Origin: Amaranthus tricolor
Taxonomy: Eukaryota > Streptophyta > Magnoliopsida > Caryophyllales > Amaranthaceae
Length of the DNA stretch: 64,000 nucleotides
NCBI RefSeq assembly: GCF_026212465.1
Contig: NC_080059.1
Location: 25,869,292 to 25,933,291 of the forward strand
Direction of reading: 5' to 3'
Part shown: in pieces, positions 43,801 through 57,276 of the stretch
Position numbering within the stretch: the first letter of the stretch is position 1
Layout: the number at the start of each line of letters is the position of its first letter
Notes under the pieces: model-generated
Databases searched by the model: none
Seen by the model: the letters and a program-made list of their open reading frames with translations, nothing else
What the model was told of the DNA's origin: nothing
Position numbers and translations under genes: made by a program

Positions 43801-44803
43801 TCCTTGGGAAAGTGTTAGCATGGATTTCATTGTTGGGCTACCGCGGACTCAAAGGGGTAGAGATAGCATTATGGTGGTGGTAGATAGATTTTCCAAAATG
43901 GCTCATTTTGTAGCTTGTAATAAAACAGATGATGCAGTAAAAGTGGCTGAATTGTACTTCAAGGAAATTGTCAAACTACATGGCATTCCTCGAAGTATAG
44001 TTTCGGATAGGGACTCCAAGTTTTTAAGTCACTTTTGGAGGACCCTATGGAAGTTGGTTGGTACCAAGTTACTATTTAGCACCTCTCATCATCCCCAAAC
44101 TGATGGGCAAACCGAGGTGACAAATAGAACTTTGGGTGCTTTGTTACGTGGTCTTGTGAGCAAAACGCAGAAAGATTGGGACATGAAACTAGCCCATGCG
44201 GAGTTTGCTTACAATAGGGCTCATTCTTTAACTACTTCTCGTTCTCCTTTTGAAGTAGTGTATGGAGTGAATCCATTTGTGCCTGTTGATTTGATTCCCT
44301 TGCTGAAAACTAATATGGTAGAAAAAGATGCAAAAAAGAGGGTGGAAACCTTTCAAAAAACCTGTGAGCAAATAAAGAAAAGAATTGAGGAGATGAATAA
44401 AAAATACCAAGAGAGAGCAAACAAAAAAAGGAAACAACCCATATTTAACCCTGGGGATTTGGTTTGGCTTCATTTGAGAAAAGAGAGATTTCCGAAGCTT
44501 CGCAAAAACAAGCTCATGCCTCGTTCTGATGGTCCGTTTAAAGTACTTGAGAGGGTAAATGATAATGCATACAAGATTGAACTTCCTGATGAGTTGATGG
44601 GTGTTAGTGCTACTTTTAATGTGGGCGATTTGTCACCGTACTTGGATGATTCAAGTTTGAGGACAAACTCTTCAAAAGAAGGAGAGAATGATCCAAGATC
44701 AAATACGTTATCTCATGAGCCGATTGCTTTAGTTCTTGAAGTACTTGGTTTTAATCCTTTTAAATCTGAATTTGTTACATGTCTAACTTGGGTTGAAGAT
44801 TAA
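40859..44803 (+). pseudogene. Element B Gag C-terminus and complete Pol, after the stop
   Basis: About 1,314 residues, open throughout, with the first methionine at 40,865. In order: the rest of Gag; CX2CX4HX4C zinc knuckle (41,312-41,353); protease D-S-G at 41,606-41,614; RT with YLDD at 42,644-42,655; RNase H with the first D at 43,088-43,090 (ECDASG), YDREFYA around 43,190 and HSDHE with D at 43,274-43,276; integrase zinc module 43,619-43,741; integrase core with D 43,823-43,825, D 44,006-44,008 and E 44,114-44,116 (D-61-D-35-E); then a GPF module (around 44,540). No classical chromodomain is evident. The frame crosses the polypurine tract and ends 115 bp inside the 3' LTR. This gives the full domain set against which the RNase H loss in element A can be read. 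Confidence 0.93.
44674..44688 (+). other. Element B polypurine tract
   Basis: AAAAGAAGGAGAGAA directly before the 3' LTR TGATCC. It is also coding, within the gag-pol tail. Confidence 0.93.
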
Positions 44804-45452
44804 GTGAAGCTACATATATATTGGTTGGACGTCACTTTGATAGGTCCAAGTTTAGTTATGTTTTTTAAAGTCTTTTACCACTTAAATCTGATTAATTAGC
44901 TACTGCATGCTTAGGGAACAACTTAAATCAGCCTAATGCATGCTTTGGAGGCTATTTAATGTTGTTTTGTGAGTTCCAATGCTTGTTCCCCATGCTTGGA
45001 CGTCCCACCTTAATTTCTCTTGCTTTTTAGCTTCCTTTTGCTGTTGTAACTCTATTTAAAGAGAGCTATTCATGAATGAAAGTTCAGACTTGTTTTATGA
45101 ATCAACCTTTGTGTTTTCTTCTTGCCTATCTTTGTGTTTGTCCAAGGTTAACAAGAGTTCTTTAATACTTTGAGTGTGTTCTTGAGTATTAAACTAGGGG
45201 AGATTGAGTTTGTCTTGTCTCTAGCCTAAATACTATTGCATTGAGTTTGTTCTTGTGCTTTGGTTGTCCTATTTTCATTCAAATATACATTCTGCCCAAA
45301 TTACTTCTTCTTTCTTTTCTTTTGTCCTTCTCCTTCCTTAATCATTTAGGAAGTCTTGAGTTAGCATTTACATCAAATTACTTCTTCTTTCTTTTCTTTT
45401 GTCCTTCTCCTTCCTTAATCATTTAGGAAGTCTTGAGTTAGCATTTACATCA
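44689..45452 (+). repeat. Element B 3' LTR with terminal 77-bp duplication (764 bp)
   Basis: 44,689-45,375 matches the 5' LTR. Bases 45,299-45,375 are then repeated directly at 45,376-45,452, ending in the same TTACATCA next to the TSD. The 5' LTR has only one copy of this part (40,238-40,314). Confidence 0.95.
45376..45452 (+). repeat. Extra copy of the terminal 77 bp of element B LTR
   Basis: Runs from AATTACTTCTTC to TTACATCA, without differences from 45,299-45,375 that I could see. The unit includes the integrase-recognised LTR end. Confidence 0.95.
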
Positions 45453-45457
45453 ATTCT
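45453..45457. repeat. Target-site duplication of element B, right copy (ATTCT)
   Basis: Matches 39,623-39,627. It follows the duplicated LTR end. Confidence 0.9.
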
Positions 45458-45474
45458 TCTTTGATCATTGATCC

Positions 45475-46285
45475 TATTTCATTCTTCATCGTTCATTCGT
45501 CATTGATCATTGATCCTTGTTCATTCTTCATCATTCATTCGTCATTGACCATTACTCCTTGTTCATTCTTCATCGTTCATTCTTCATTGATCATTGATCC
45601 TTGTTCATTCTTCATCGTTCATTCTTCTTTGATCATTGATCCTTGTTCATTCTTCATTGATCATTGATCCTTGTTCATTCTTCATCGATCATTCTTCATT
45701 GATCATTGTTCCTTGTTCATTCTTCATCGGTCATTCTTCATTGATCATTGATCCTTGTTCATTCTTCATCGTTCATTCTTCATTGATCATTGATCCTTGT
45801 TCATTCTTCATCGTTCATTCGTCATTGACCATTACTCCTTGTTCATTCTTCATCGTTCATTCGTCATTGATCATTGATCCTTGTTCATTCTTCATTGATC
45901 ATTGATCCTTGTTCATTCTTCATCGTTCATTCGTCATTGATCATTGATCCTTGTTCATTCTTCATCGTTCATTCGTCATTGACCATTACTCCTTGTTCAT
46001 TCTTCATCGTTCATTCTTCATTGATCATTGATCCTTGTTCATTCTTCATCGTTCATTCTTCTTTGATCATTGATCCTTGTTCATTCTTCATTGATCATTG
46101 ATCCTTATCATTCTTCATCATTCATTCTTCATTGACCATTGATCCTTGTTCATTCTTCATCGTTCATTCTTCATTGACCATTAATCCTTGTTCATTCTTC
46201 ATCGATCATTCTTCATTGATCATTGTTCCTAGTTCATTCTTCATCGTTCATTCTTCATTGATCATTGATCCTTGTTCATTCTTCA
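45475..46285 (+). repeat. Satellite block paralogous to 48,022-48,832
   Basis: Same variant order at an offset of 2,547 bp, including GATCCTTATCATTC and GTTCCTAGTTC. The partner lies inside the 4.9-kb duplicated block at its left end. Confidence 0.75.
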
Positions 46286-48454
46286 TCGTTCATTCTTCAT
46301 TGATCATTGATCCTTGTTCATTGTTCATCGTTCATTCGTCATTGATCATTGATCCTTGTTCATTCTTCATCGTTCATTCGTCATTGACCATTCCTCCTTG
46401 TTCATTCTTCATCGTTCATTCTTCATTGATCATTGATCCTTGTTCATTCTTCATCGTTCATTCGGCATTGATCATTGATCCTTATTCATTCTTCATCGTT
46501 CATTTTTCATTTATCATTGATCCTTGTTCATTCTTCATCGTTCATTCTTCATTGATCATTGATCCTTGTTCATTCTTCATCGTTCATTCGTCATTGACCA
46601 TTAATCCTTGTTCATTCTTCATCGTTCATTCTTCATTGATCATTGATCCTTGTTCATTCTTCATCGTTCATTCGTCATTGACCATTAATCCTTGTTCATT
46701 CTTCATCGTTCATTCTTCATTGATCATTGAACCTTGTTCATTCTTCATCGTTCATTCTTCTTTGATCATTGATCCTTGTTCATTCTTCATTGATCATTGA
46801 TCCTTGTTCATTCTTCATCGTTCATTCGTCATTGATCATTGATCCTTGTTCATTCTTCATCGTTCATTCTTCATCGATCATTGATCCTTGTTCATTCTTC
46901 ATCGTTCATTCGTCATTGATCATTGATCCTTGTTCATTCTTCATCGTTCATTCGTCATTGACCATTACTCCTTGTTCATTCTTCATCGTTCATTCTTCAT
47001 TGATCATTGATCCTTGTTCATTCTTCATCGTTCATTCTTCATTGATCATTAATCCTTGTTCATTCTTCATCGTTCATTCTTCATTGATCATTGAACCTTG
47101 TTCATTCTTCATCGTTCATTCTTCTTTGATCATTGATCCTTGTTCATTCTTCATTGATCATTGATCCTTGTTCATTCTTCATCGTTCATTCGTCATTGAC
47201 CATTAATCCTTGTTCATTCTTCATCGTTCATTCTTCATTGATCATTGAACCTTGTTCATTCTTCATCGTTCATTCTTCTTTGATCATTGATCCTTGTTCA
47301 TTCTTCATTGATCATTGATCCTTGTTCATTCTTCATCGTTCATTCTTCATTGACCATTGATCCTTGTTCATTCTTCATCGTTCATTCTTCATTGACCATT
47401 AATCCTTGTTCATTCTTCATCGATCATTCTTCATTGATCATTGTTCCTTGTTCATTCTTCATCGTTCATTCTTCATTGATCATTGATCCTTGTTCATTCT
47501 TCATCGTTCATTCTTCATTGATCATTGATCCTTGTTCATTCTTCATCGTTCATTCGTCATTGATCATTGATCCTTGTTCATTCTTCATCGTTCATTCGTC
47601 ATTGACCATTACTCTTTGTTCATTCTTCATCGTTCATTCTTCATTGATCATTGATCCTTGTTCATTCTTCATCGTTCATTCGTCATTGATCATTGATCCT
47701 TATTCATTCTTCATCGTTCATTTTTCATTTATCATTGATCCTTGTTCATTCTTCATCGTTCATTCTTCATTGATCATTGATCCTTGTTCATTCTTCATCG
47801 TTCATTCGTCATTGACCATTAATCCTTGTTCATTCTTCATCGTTCATTCTTCATTGATCATTGATCCTTGTTCATTCTTCATCGTTCATTCGTCATTGAC
47901 CATTAATCCTTGTTCATTCTTCATCGTTCATTCTTCATTGATCATTGAACCTTCTTCATTCTTCATCGTTCATTCTTCTTTGATCATTGATCCTTGTTCA
48001 TTCTTCATTGATCATTGATCCTTGTTCATTCTTCATCGTTCATTCGTCATTGATCATTGATCCTTGTTCATTCTTCATCGTTCATTCGTCATTGACCATT
48101 ACTCCTTGTTCATTCTTCATCGTTCATTCTTCATTGATCATTGATCCTTGTTCATTCTTCATCGTTCATTCTTCTTTGATCATTGATCCTTGTTCATTCT
48201 TCATTGATCATTGATCCTTGTTCATTCTTCATCGATCATTCTTCATTGATCATTGTTCCTTGTTCATTCTTCATCGGTCATTCTTCATTGATCATTGATC
48301 CTTGTTCATTCTTCATCGTTCATTCTTCATTGATCATTGATCCTTGTTCATTCTTCATCGTTCATTCGTCATTGACCATTACTCCTTGTTCATTCTTCAT
48401 CGTTCATTCGTCATTGATCATTGATCCTTGTTCATTCTTCATTGATCATTGATC

Positions 48455-51400
48455 CTTGTTCATTCTTCATCGTTCATTCGTCATTGATCATTGATCCTTG
48501 TTCATTCTTCATCGTTCATTCGTCATTGACCATTACTCCTTGTTCATTCTTCATCGTTCATTCTTCATTGATCATTGATCCTTGTTCATTCTTCATCGTT
48601 CATTCTTCTTTGATCATTGATCCTTGTTCATTCTTCATTGATCATTGATCCTTATCATTCTTCATCATTCATTCTTCATTGACCATTGATCCTTGTTCAT
48701 TCTTCATCGTTCATTCTTCATTGACCATTAATCCTTGTTCATTCTTCATCGATCATTCTTCATTGATCATTGTTCCTAGTTCATTCTTCATCGTTCATTC
48801 TTCATTGATCATTGATCCTTGTTCATTCTTCATCGTTCATTCGTCATTGACCATTAATCCTTGTTCATTCTTCATCGTTCATTCTTCATTGATCATTGAA
48901 CCTTGTTCATTCTTCATCGTTCATTCTTCTTTGATCATTGATCCTTGTTCATTCTTCATTGATCATTGATCCTTGTTCATTCTTCATCGTTCATTCGTCA
49001 TTGATCATTGATCCTTGTTCATTCTTCATCGTTCATTCGTAATTGATCATTGATCCTTGTTCATTCTTCATCGTTCATTCAAAATTGACCATTAATCCTT
49101 GTTCATTCTTCATCGTTCATTCTTCATTGATCATTGATCCTTGTTCATTCTTCATCGTTCATTCGTCATTGACCATTAATCCTTGTTCATTCTTCATCGT
49201 TCATTCTTCATTGATCATTGATCCTTGTTCATTCTTCATCGTTCATTCTTCTTTGATCATTGATCCTTGTTCATTCTTCATCGTTCATTCGTCATTGATC
49301 ATTGATCCTTGTTCATTCTTCATCGTTCATTCGTCATTGACCATTACTCCTTGTTCATTCTTCATCGTTCATTCTTCATTGATCATTGATCCTTGTTCAT
49401 TCTTCATCGTTCATTCGTCATTGATCATTGATCCTTGTTCATTCTTCATCGTTCATTCGTCATTGATCATAGATCCTTGTTCATTCTTCATCGTTCATTC
49501 GTCATTGACCATTAATCCTTGTTCATTCTTCATCGTTCATTCTTCATTGATCAGTGATCCTTGTTCATTCTTCATCGTTCATTCGTCATTGATCATTGAT
49601 CCTTGTTCATTCTTCATCGTTCATTCGTCATTGACCATTACTCCTTGTTCATTCTTCATCGTTCATTCTTCATTGATCATTGATCCTTGTTCATTCTTCA
49701 TCGTTCATTCTTCTTTGATCATTGATCCTTGTTCATTCTTCATTGATCATTGATCCTTGTTCATTCTTCATCGTTCATTCTTCATTGACCATTGATCCTT
49801 GTTCATTCTTCATTGATCATTGATCCTTGTTCATTCTTCATCGTTCATTCTTCTTGATCATTGATCCTTGTTCATTCTTCATTGATCATTGATCCTTGTT
49901 CATTCTTCATCGTTCATTCTTCATTGACCATTGATCCTTGTTCATTCTTCATCGTTCATTCTTCATTGACCATTTATCCTTGTTCATTCTTCATTGATCA
50001 TTGTTCCTTGTTCATTCTTCATCGTTCATTCTTCATTGATCATTGATCCTTGTTCATTCTTCATCGTTCATTCTTCATTGATCATTGATCCTTGTTCATT
50101 CTTCATCGTTCATTCGTCGTTGACCATTACTCCTTGTTCATTCTTCATCGTTCATTCTTCATTGATCATTGATCCTTGTTCATTCTTCATCGTTCATTCG
50201 TCATTGATCATTGATCCTTATTCATTCTTCATCGTTCATTTTTCATTTATCATTGATCCTTGTTCATTCTTCATCGTTCATTCTTCATTGATCATTGATC
50301 CTTGTTCATTCTTCATCGTTCATTCGTCATTGACCATTAATCCTTGTTCATTCTTCATCGTTCATTCTTCATTGATCATTGATCCTTGTTCATTCTTCAT
50401 CGTTCATTCGTCATTGACCATTAATCCTTGTTCATTCTTCATCGTTCATTCTTCATTGATCATTGAACCTTGTTCATTCTTCATCGTTCATTCTTCTTTG
50501 ATCATTGATCCTTGTTCATTCTTCATTGATCATTGATCCTTGTTCATTCTTCATCGTTCATTCGTCATTGATCATTGATCCTTGTTCATTCTTCATCGTT
50601 CATTCTTCATTGATCATTGATCCTTGTTCATTCTTCATCGTTCATTCGTCATTGATCATTGATCCTTATTCATTCTTCATCGTTCATTTTTCATTTATCA
50701 TTGATCCTTGTTCATTCTTCATCGTTCATTCTTCATTGATCATTGATCCTTGTTCATTCTTCATCGTTCATTCGTCATTGACCATTACTCCTTGTTTATT
50801 CTTCATCGTTCATTCTTCTTTGATCATTGATCCTTGTTCATTCTTCATCGTTTATTCTTCATTGACCATTGATCCTTGTTCATTCTTCATCGTTCATTCT
50901 TCATTGACCATTAATCCTTGTTCTTTCTTCATCGATCATTCTTCATTGATCATTGTTCCTTGTTCATTCTTCATCGTTCATTCTTCATTGATCATTGATC
51001 CTTGTTCATTCTTCATCGTTCATTCTTCTTTGATCATTGATCCTTGTTCATTCTTCATTGATCATTGATCCTTGTTCATTCTTCATCGTTCATTCTTCAT
51101 TGACCATTGATCCTTGTTCATTCTTCATTGATCATTGATCCTTGTTTATTCTTCATCGTTCATTCTTCTTTGATCATTGATCCTTGTTCATTCTTCATTG
51201 ATCATTGATCCTTGTTCATTCTTCATCGTTCATTCTTCGTTGACCATTGATCCTTGTTCATTCTTCATCGTTCATTCTTCATTGACCAATAATCCTTGTT
51301 CATTCTTCATTCTTCATTGATCATTGATCCTTGTTCATTCTTCATTTATCATTGATCCTTGTTCATTCTTCATCGTTCATTCTTCATTGATCATTGATCC

Positions 51401-53365
51401 TTGTTCATTCTTCATCGTTCATTCGTCATTGACCATTAATCCTTATTCATTCTTCATCGTTCATTCTTCATTGATCATTGATCCTTGTTCATTCTTCATC
51501 GTTCATTCGTCATTGACCATTAATCCTTGTTCATTCTTCATCGTTCATTCTTCATTGATCATTGAACCTTGTTCATTCTTCATCGTTCATTCTTCTTTGA
51601 TCATTGATCCTTGTTCATTCTTCATTGATCATTGATCCTTGTTCATTCTTCATCGTTCATTCGTCATTGATCATTGATCCTTGTTCATTCTTCATCGTTC
51701 ATTCTTCATTGATCATCGATCCTTGTTCATTCTTCATCGTTCATTCGTCATTGATCATTGATCCTTGTTCATTCTTCATCGTTCATTCGTCATTGACCAT
51801 TACTCCTTGTTCATTCTTCATCGTTCATTCTTCATTGATCATTGATCCTTGTTCATTCTTCATCGTTCATTCTTCTTTGATCATTGATCCTTGTTCATTC
51901 TTCATTGATCATTGATCCTTGTTCATTCTTCATCGTTCATTCTTCATTGACCATTGATCCTTGTTCATTCTTCATCGTTCATTCTTCATTGACCATTAAT
52001 CCTTGTTCATTCTTCATCGATCATTCTTCATTGATCATTATTCCTTGTTCATTCTTCATCGTTCATTCTTCATTGATCATTGATCCTTGTTCATTCTTCA
52101 TCGTTCATTCTTCATTGATCATTGATCCTTGTTCATTCTTCATCGTTCATTCGTCATTGATCATTGATCCTTGTTCATTCTTCATCGTTCATTCGTCATT
52201 GACCATTACTCCTTGTTCATTCTTCATCATTCATTCTTCATTGATCATTGATCCTTGTTCATTCTTCATCGTTCATTCGTCATTGATCATTGATCCTTAT
52301 TCATTCTTCATCGTTCATTTTTCATTTATCATTGATCCTTGTTCATTCTTCATCGTTCATTCTTCATCGTTCATTCTTCATTGATCATTGATCCTTGTTC
52401 ATTCTTCATCGTTCATTCGTCATTGACCATTACTCCTTGTTCATTCTTCATCGTTCATTCTTCATTGATCATTGATCCTTGTTCATTCTTCATCGTTCAT
52501 TCTTCTTTGATCATTGATCCTTGTTCATTCTTCATTGATCATTGATCCTTGTTCATTCTTCATCGTTCATTCTTCATTGACCATTGATCCTTGTTCATTC
52601 TTCATTGATCATTGATCCTTGTTTATTCTTCATCGTTCATTCTTCTTTGATCATTGATCCTTGTTCATTCTTCATTGATCATTGATCCTTGTTCATTCTT
52701 CATCGTTCATTCTTCGTTGACCATTGATCCTTGTTCATTCTTCATCGTTCATTCTTCATTGACCAATAATCCTTGTTCATTCTTCATTCTTCATTGATCA
52801 TTGATCCTTGTTCATTCTTCATTTATCATTGATCCTTGTTCATTCTTCATCGTTCATTCTTCATTGATCATTGATCCTTGTTCATTCTTCATCGTTCATT
52901 CGTCATTGATCATAGATCCTTGTTCATTCTTCATCGTTCATTCGTCATTGACCATTAATCCTTGTTCATTCTTCATCGTTCATTCTTCATTGATCAGTGA
53001 TCCTTGTTCATTCTTCATCGTTCATTCGTCATTGATCATTGATCCTTGTTCATTCTTCATCGTTCATTCGTCATTGACCATTACTCCTTGTTCATTCTTC
53101 ATCGTTCATTCTTCATTGATCATTGATCCTTGTTCATTCTTCATCGTTCATTCTTCTTTGATCATTGATCCTTGTTCATTCTTCATTGATCATTGATCCT
53201 TGTTCATTCTTCATCGTTCATTCTTCATTGACCATTGATCCTTGTTCATTCTTCATTGATCATTGATCCTTGTTCATTCTTCATCGTTCATTCTTCTTTG
53301 ATCATTGATCCTTGTTCATTCTTCATTGATCATTGATCCTTGTTCATTCTTCATCGTTCATTCTT
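48455..53365 (+). repeat. 4.9-kb satellite block, left copy
   Basis: Repeated at about 58,325-63,260, with an offset of 9,868 bp on the left and 9,896 bp on the right. The 28-bp change comes from one extra 28-bp unit in the right copy near 60,702-60,729. Inside each copy a smaller module repeats at an offset of 1,477 bp (51,324 to 52,801; 61,220 to 62,697). Confidence 0.82.
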
Positions 53366-56300
53366 CATTGATCATTGATCCTTGTTCATTCTTCATCGTT
53401 CATTCTTCATTGATCATTGATCCTTGTTCATTCTTCATCGTTCATTCGTCATTGATCATTGATCCTTGTTCATTCTTCATCGTTCATTCGTCATTGACCA
53501 TTACTCCTTGTTCATTCTTCATCGTTCATTCTTCATTGATCATTGATCCTTGTTCATTCTTCATCGTTCATTCTTCATTGACCATTGATCCTTGTTCATT
53601 CTTCATCGTTCATTCTTCATTGACCATTAATCCTTGTTCATTCTTCATCGATCATTCTTCATGGATCATTGTTCCTTGTTCATTCTTCATCGTTCATTCT
53701 TCATTGATCATTGATCCTTGTTCATTCTTCATCGTTCATTCTTCATTGATCATTGATCCTTGTTCATTCTTCATCGTTCATTCGTCATTGATCATTGATC
53801 CTTGTTCATTCTTCATCGTTCATTCGTCATTGACCATTACTCCTTGTTCATTCTTCATCGTTCATTCTTCATTGATCATTGATCCTTGTTCATTCTTCAT
53901 CGTTCATTCGTCATTGATCATTGATCCTTATTCATTCTTCATCGTTCATTTTTCATTTATCATTGATCCTTGTTCATTCTTCATCGTTCATTCTTCATTG
54001 ATCATTGATCCTTGTTCATTCTTCATCGTTCATTCGTCATTGACCATTAATCCTTGTTCATTCTTCATCGTTCATTCTTCATTGATCATTGAACCTTGTT
54101 CATTGTTCATCGTTCATTCGTCATTGACCATTAATCCTTGTTCATTCTTCATCGTTCATTCTTCATTGATCATTGAACCTTGTTCATTCTTCATCGTTCA
54201 TTCTTCTTTGATCATTGATCCTTGTTCATTCTTCATTGATCATTGATCCTTGTTCATTCTTCATCGTTCATTCGTCATTGATCATTGATCCTTGTTCATT
54301 CTTCATCGTTCATTCTTCATTGATCATTGATCCTTGTTCATTCTTCATCGTTCATTCGTCATTGATCATTGATCATTGTTCATTCTTCATCGTTCATTCG
54401 TCATTGACCATTACTCCTTGTTTATTCTTCATCGTTCATTCTTCTTTGATCATTGATCCTTGTTCATTCTTCATTGATCATTGATCCTTGTTCATTCTTC
54501 ATCGTTCATTCTTCATTGACCATTGATCCTTGTTCATTCTTCATCGTTCATTCTTCATTGACCATTAATCCTTGTTCATTCTTCATCGATCATTCTTCAT
54601 TGATCATTGTTCCTTGTTCATTCTTCATCGTTCATTCTTCATTGATCATTGATCCTTGTTCATTCTTCATCGTTCATTCTTCATTGATCATTGATCCTTG
54701 TTCATTCTTCATCGTTCATTCGTCATTGATCATTGATCCTTGTTCATTCTTCATCGTTCATTCGTCATTGACCATTACTCCTTGTTCATTCTTCATCGTT
54801 CATTCTTCATTGATCATTGATCCTTGTTCATTCTTCATCGTTCATTCGTCATTGATCATTGATCCTTATTCATTCTTCATCGTTCATTTTTCATTTATCA
54901 TTGATCCTTGTTCATTCTTCATCGTTCATTCTTCATTGATCATTGATCCTTGTTCATTCTTCATCGTTCATTCGTCATTGACCATTAATCCTTGTTCATT
55001 CTTCATCGTTCATTCTTCATTGATCATTGATCCTTGTTCATTCTTCATCGTTCATTCGTAATTGATCATTGATCCTTGTTCATTCTTCATCGTTCATTCA
55101 TCATTGACCATTAATCTTTGTTCATTCTTCATCGTTCATTCTTCATTGATCATTGATCCTTGTTCATTCTTCATCGTTCATTCGTCATTGACCATTAATC
55201 CTTGTTCATTCTTCATCGTTCATTCTTCATTGATCATTGATCCTTGTTCATTCTTCATCGTTCATTCTTCTTTGATCATTGATCCTTGTTCATTCTTCAT
55301 TGATCATTGATCCTTGTTCATTCTTCATCGTTCATTCGTCATTGATCATAGATCCTTGTTCATTCTTCATCGTTCATTCGTCATTGACCATTAATCCTTG
55401 TTCATTCTTCATCGTTCATTCTTCATTGATCAGTGATCCTTGTTCATTCTTCATCGTTCATTCGTCATTGATCATTGATCCTTGTTCATTCTTCATCGTT
55501 CATTCGTCATTGACCATTACTCCTTGTTCATTCTTCATCGTTCATTCTTCATTGATCATTGATCCTTGTTCATTCTTCATCGTTCATTCTTCTTTGATCA
55601 TTGATCCTTGTTCATTCTTCATTGATCATTGATCCTTGTTCATTCTTCATCGTTCATTCTTCATTGACCATTGATCCTTGTTCATTCTTCATTGATCATT
55701 GATCCTTGTTCATTCTTCATCGTTCATTCTTCTTTGATCATTGATCCTTGTTCATTCTTCATTGATCATTGATCCTTGTTCATTCTTCATCGTTCATTCT
55801 TCATTGATCATTGATCCTTGTTCATTCTTCATCGTTCATTCTTCATTGATCATTGATCCTTGTTCATTCTTCATCGTTCATTCGTCATTGATCATTGATC
55901 CTTGTTCATTCTTCATCGTTCATTCGTCATTGACCATTACTCCTTGTTCATTCTTCATCGTTCATTCTTCATTGATCATTGATCCTTGTTCATTCTTCAT
56001 CGTTCATTCTTCATTGACCATTGATCCTTGTTCATTCTTCATCGTTCATTCTTCATTGACCATTAATCCTTGTTCATTCTTCATCGATCATTCTTCATTG
56101 ATCATTGTTCCTTGTTCATTCTTCATCGTTCATTCTTCATTGATCATTGATCCTTGTTCATTCTTCATCGTTCATTCTTCATTGATCATTGATCCTTGTT
56201 CATTCTTCATCGTTCATTCTTCATTGATCATTGATCCTTGTTCATTCTTCATCGTTCATTCGTCATTGACCATTAATCCTTGTTCATTCTTCATCGTTCA

Positions 56301-57276
56301 TTCTTCATTGATCATTGAACCTTGTTCATTCTTCATCGTTCATTCGTCATTGACCATTAATCCTTGTTCATTCTTCATCGTTCATTCTTCATTGATCATT
56401 GAACCTTGTTCATTCTTCATCGTTCATTCTTCTTTGATCATTGATCCTTGTTCATTCTTCATTGATCATTGATCCTTGTTCATTCTTCATCGTTCATTCG
56501 TCATTGATCATTGATCCTTGTTCATTCTTCATCGTTCATTCTTCATTGATCATTGATCCTTGTTCATTCTTCATCGTTCATTCGTCATTGATCATTGATC
56601 ATTGTTCATTCTTCATCGTTCATTCGTCATTGACCATTACTCCTTGTTTATTCTTCATCGTTCATTCTTCTTTGATCATTGATCCTTGTTCATTCTTCAT
56701 TGATCATTGATCCTTGTTCATTCTTCATCGTTTATTCTTCATTGACCATTGATCCTTGTTCATTCTTCATCGTTCATTCTTCATTGACCATTAATCCTTG
56801 TTCATTCTTCATCGATCATTCTTCATTGATCATTGTTCCTTGTTCATTCTTCATCGTTCATTCTTCATTGATCATTGATCCTTGTTCATTCTTCATCGTT
56901 CATTCTTCATTGATCATTGATCCTTGTTCATTCTTCATCGTTCATTCGTCATTGATCATTGATCCTTGTTCATTCTTCATCGTTCATTCGTCATTGACCA
57001 TTACTCCTTGTTCATTCTTCATCGTTCATTCTTCATTGATCATTGATCCTTGTTCATTCTTCATCGTTCATTCGTCATTGATCATTGATCCTTATTCATT
57101 CTTCATCGTTCATTTTTCATTTATCATTGATCCTTGTTCATTCTTCATCGTTCATTCTTCATTGATCATTGATCCTTGTTCATTCTTCATCGTTCATTCC
57201 TCATTGACCATTAATCCTTGTTCATTCTTCATCGTTCATTCTTCATTGATCATTGATCCTTGTTCATTCTTCATCG
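52900..57276 (+). repeat. Tandem ~2.3-kb satellite blocks
   Basis: The variant order of about 52,900-55,050 repeats at about 55,336-57,276. The offset is 2,436 bp at first and 2,226 bp later, a change of 210 bp or five monomers. The missing part includes the TTTTTCATTTA compound variant. Confidence 0.75.

Larger units (their letters stand above)
39628..45452 (+). mobile_element. Element B: Ty3/gypsy (CRM-like) LTR retrotransposon
   Basis: A 5,825-bp insertion with two LTRs (TGATCC...TACATCA), an initiator-Met primer-binding site, a gag-pol frame with all domains including RNase H, a polypurine tract and the TSD ATTCT. The gag-pol frame ends 115 bp inside the 3' LTR. The polyprotein is clearly related to that of element A, but the LTRs and the primer site differ. 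The 5' LTR and the first 687 bp of the 3' LTR look identical, so insertion is young. The outer end of the 3' LTR is extended by a 77-bp tandem duplication. Confidence 0.96.

Noticed and set aside
45241..45426. Open frame in the element B 3' LTR
   Set aside because: Hydrophobic pyrimidine-rich translation across the 77-bp duplication; no support as a gene.
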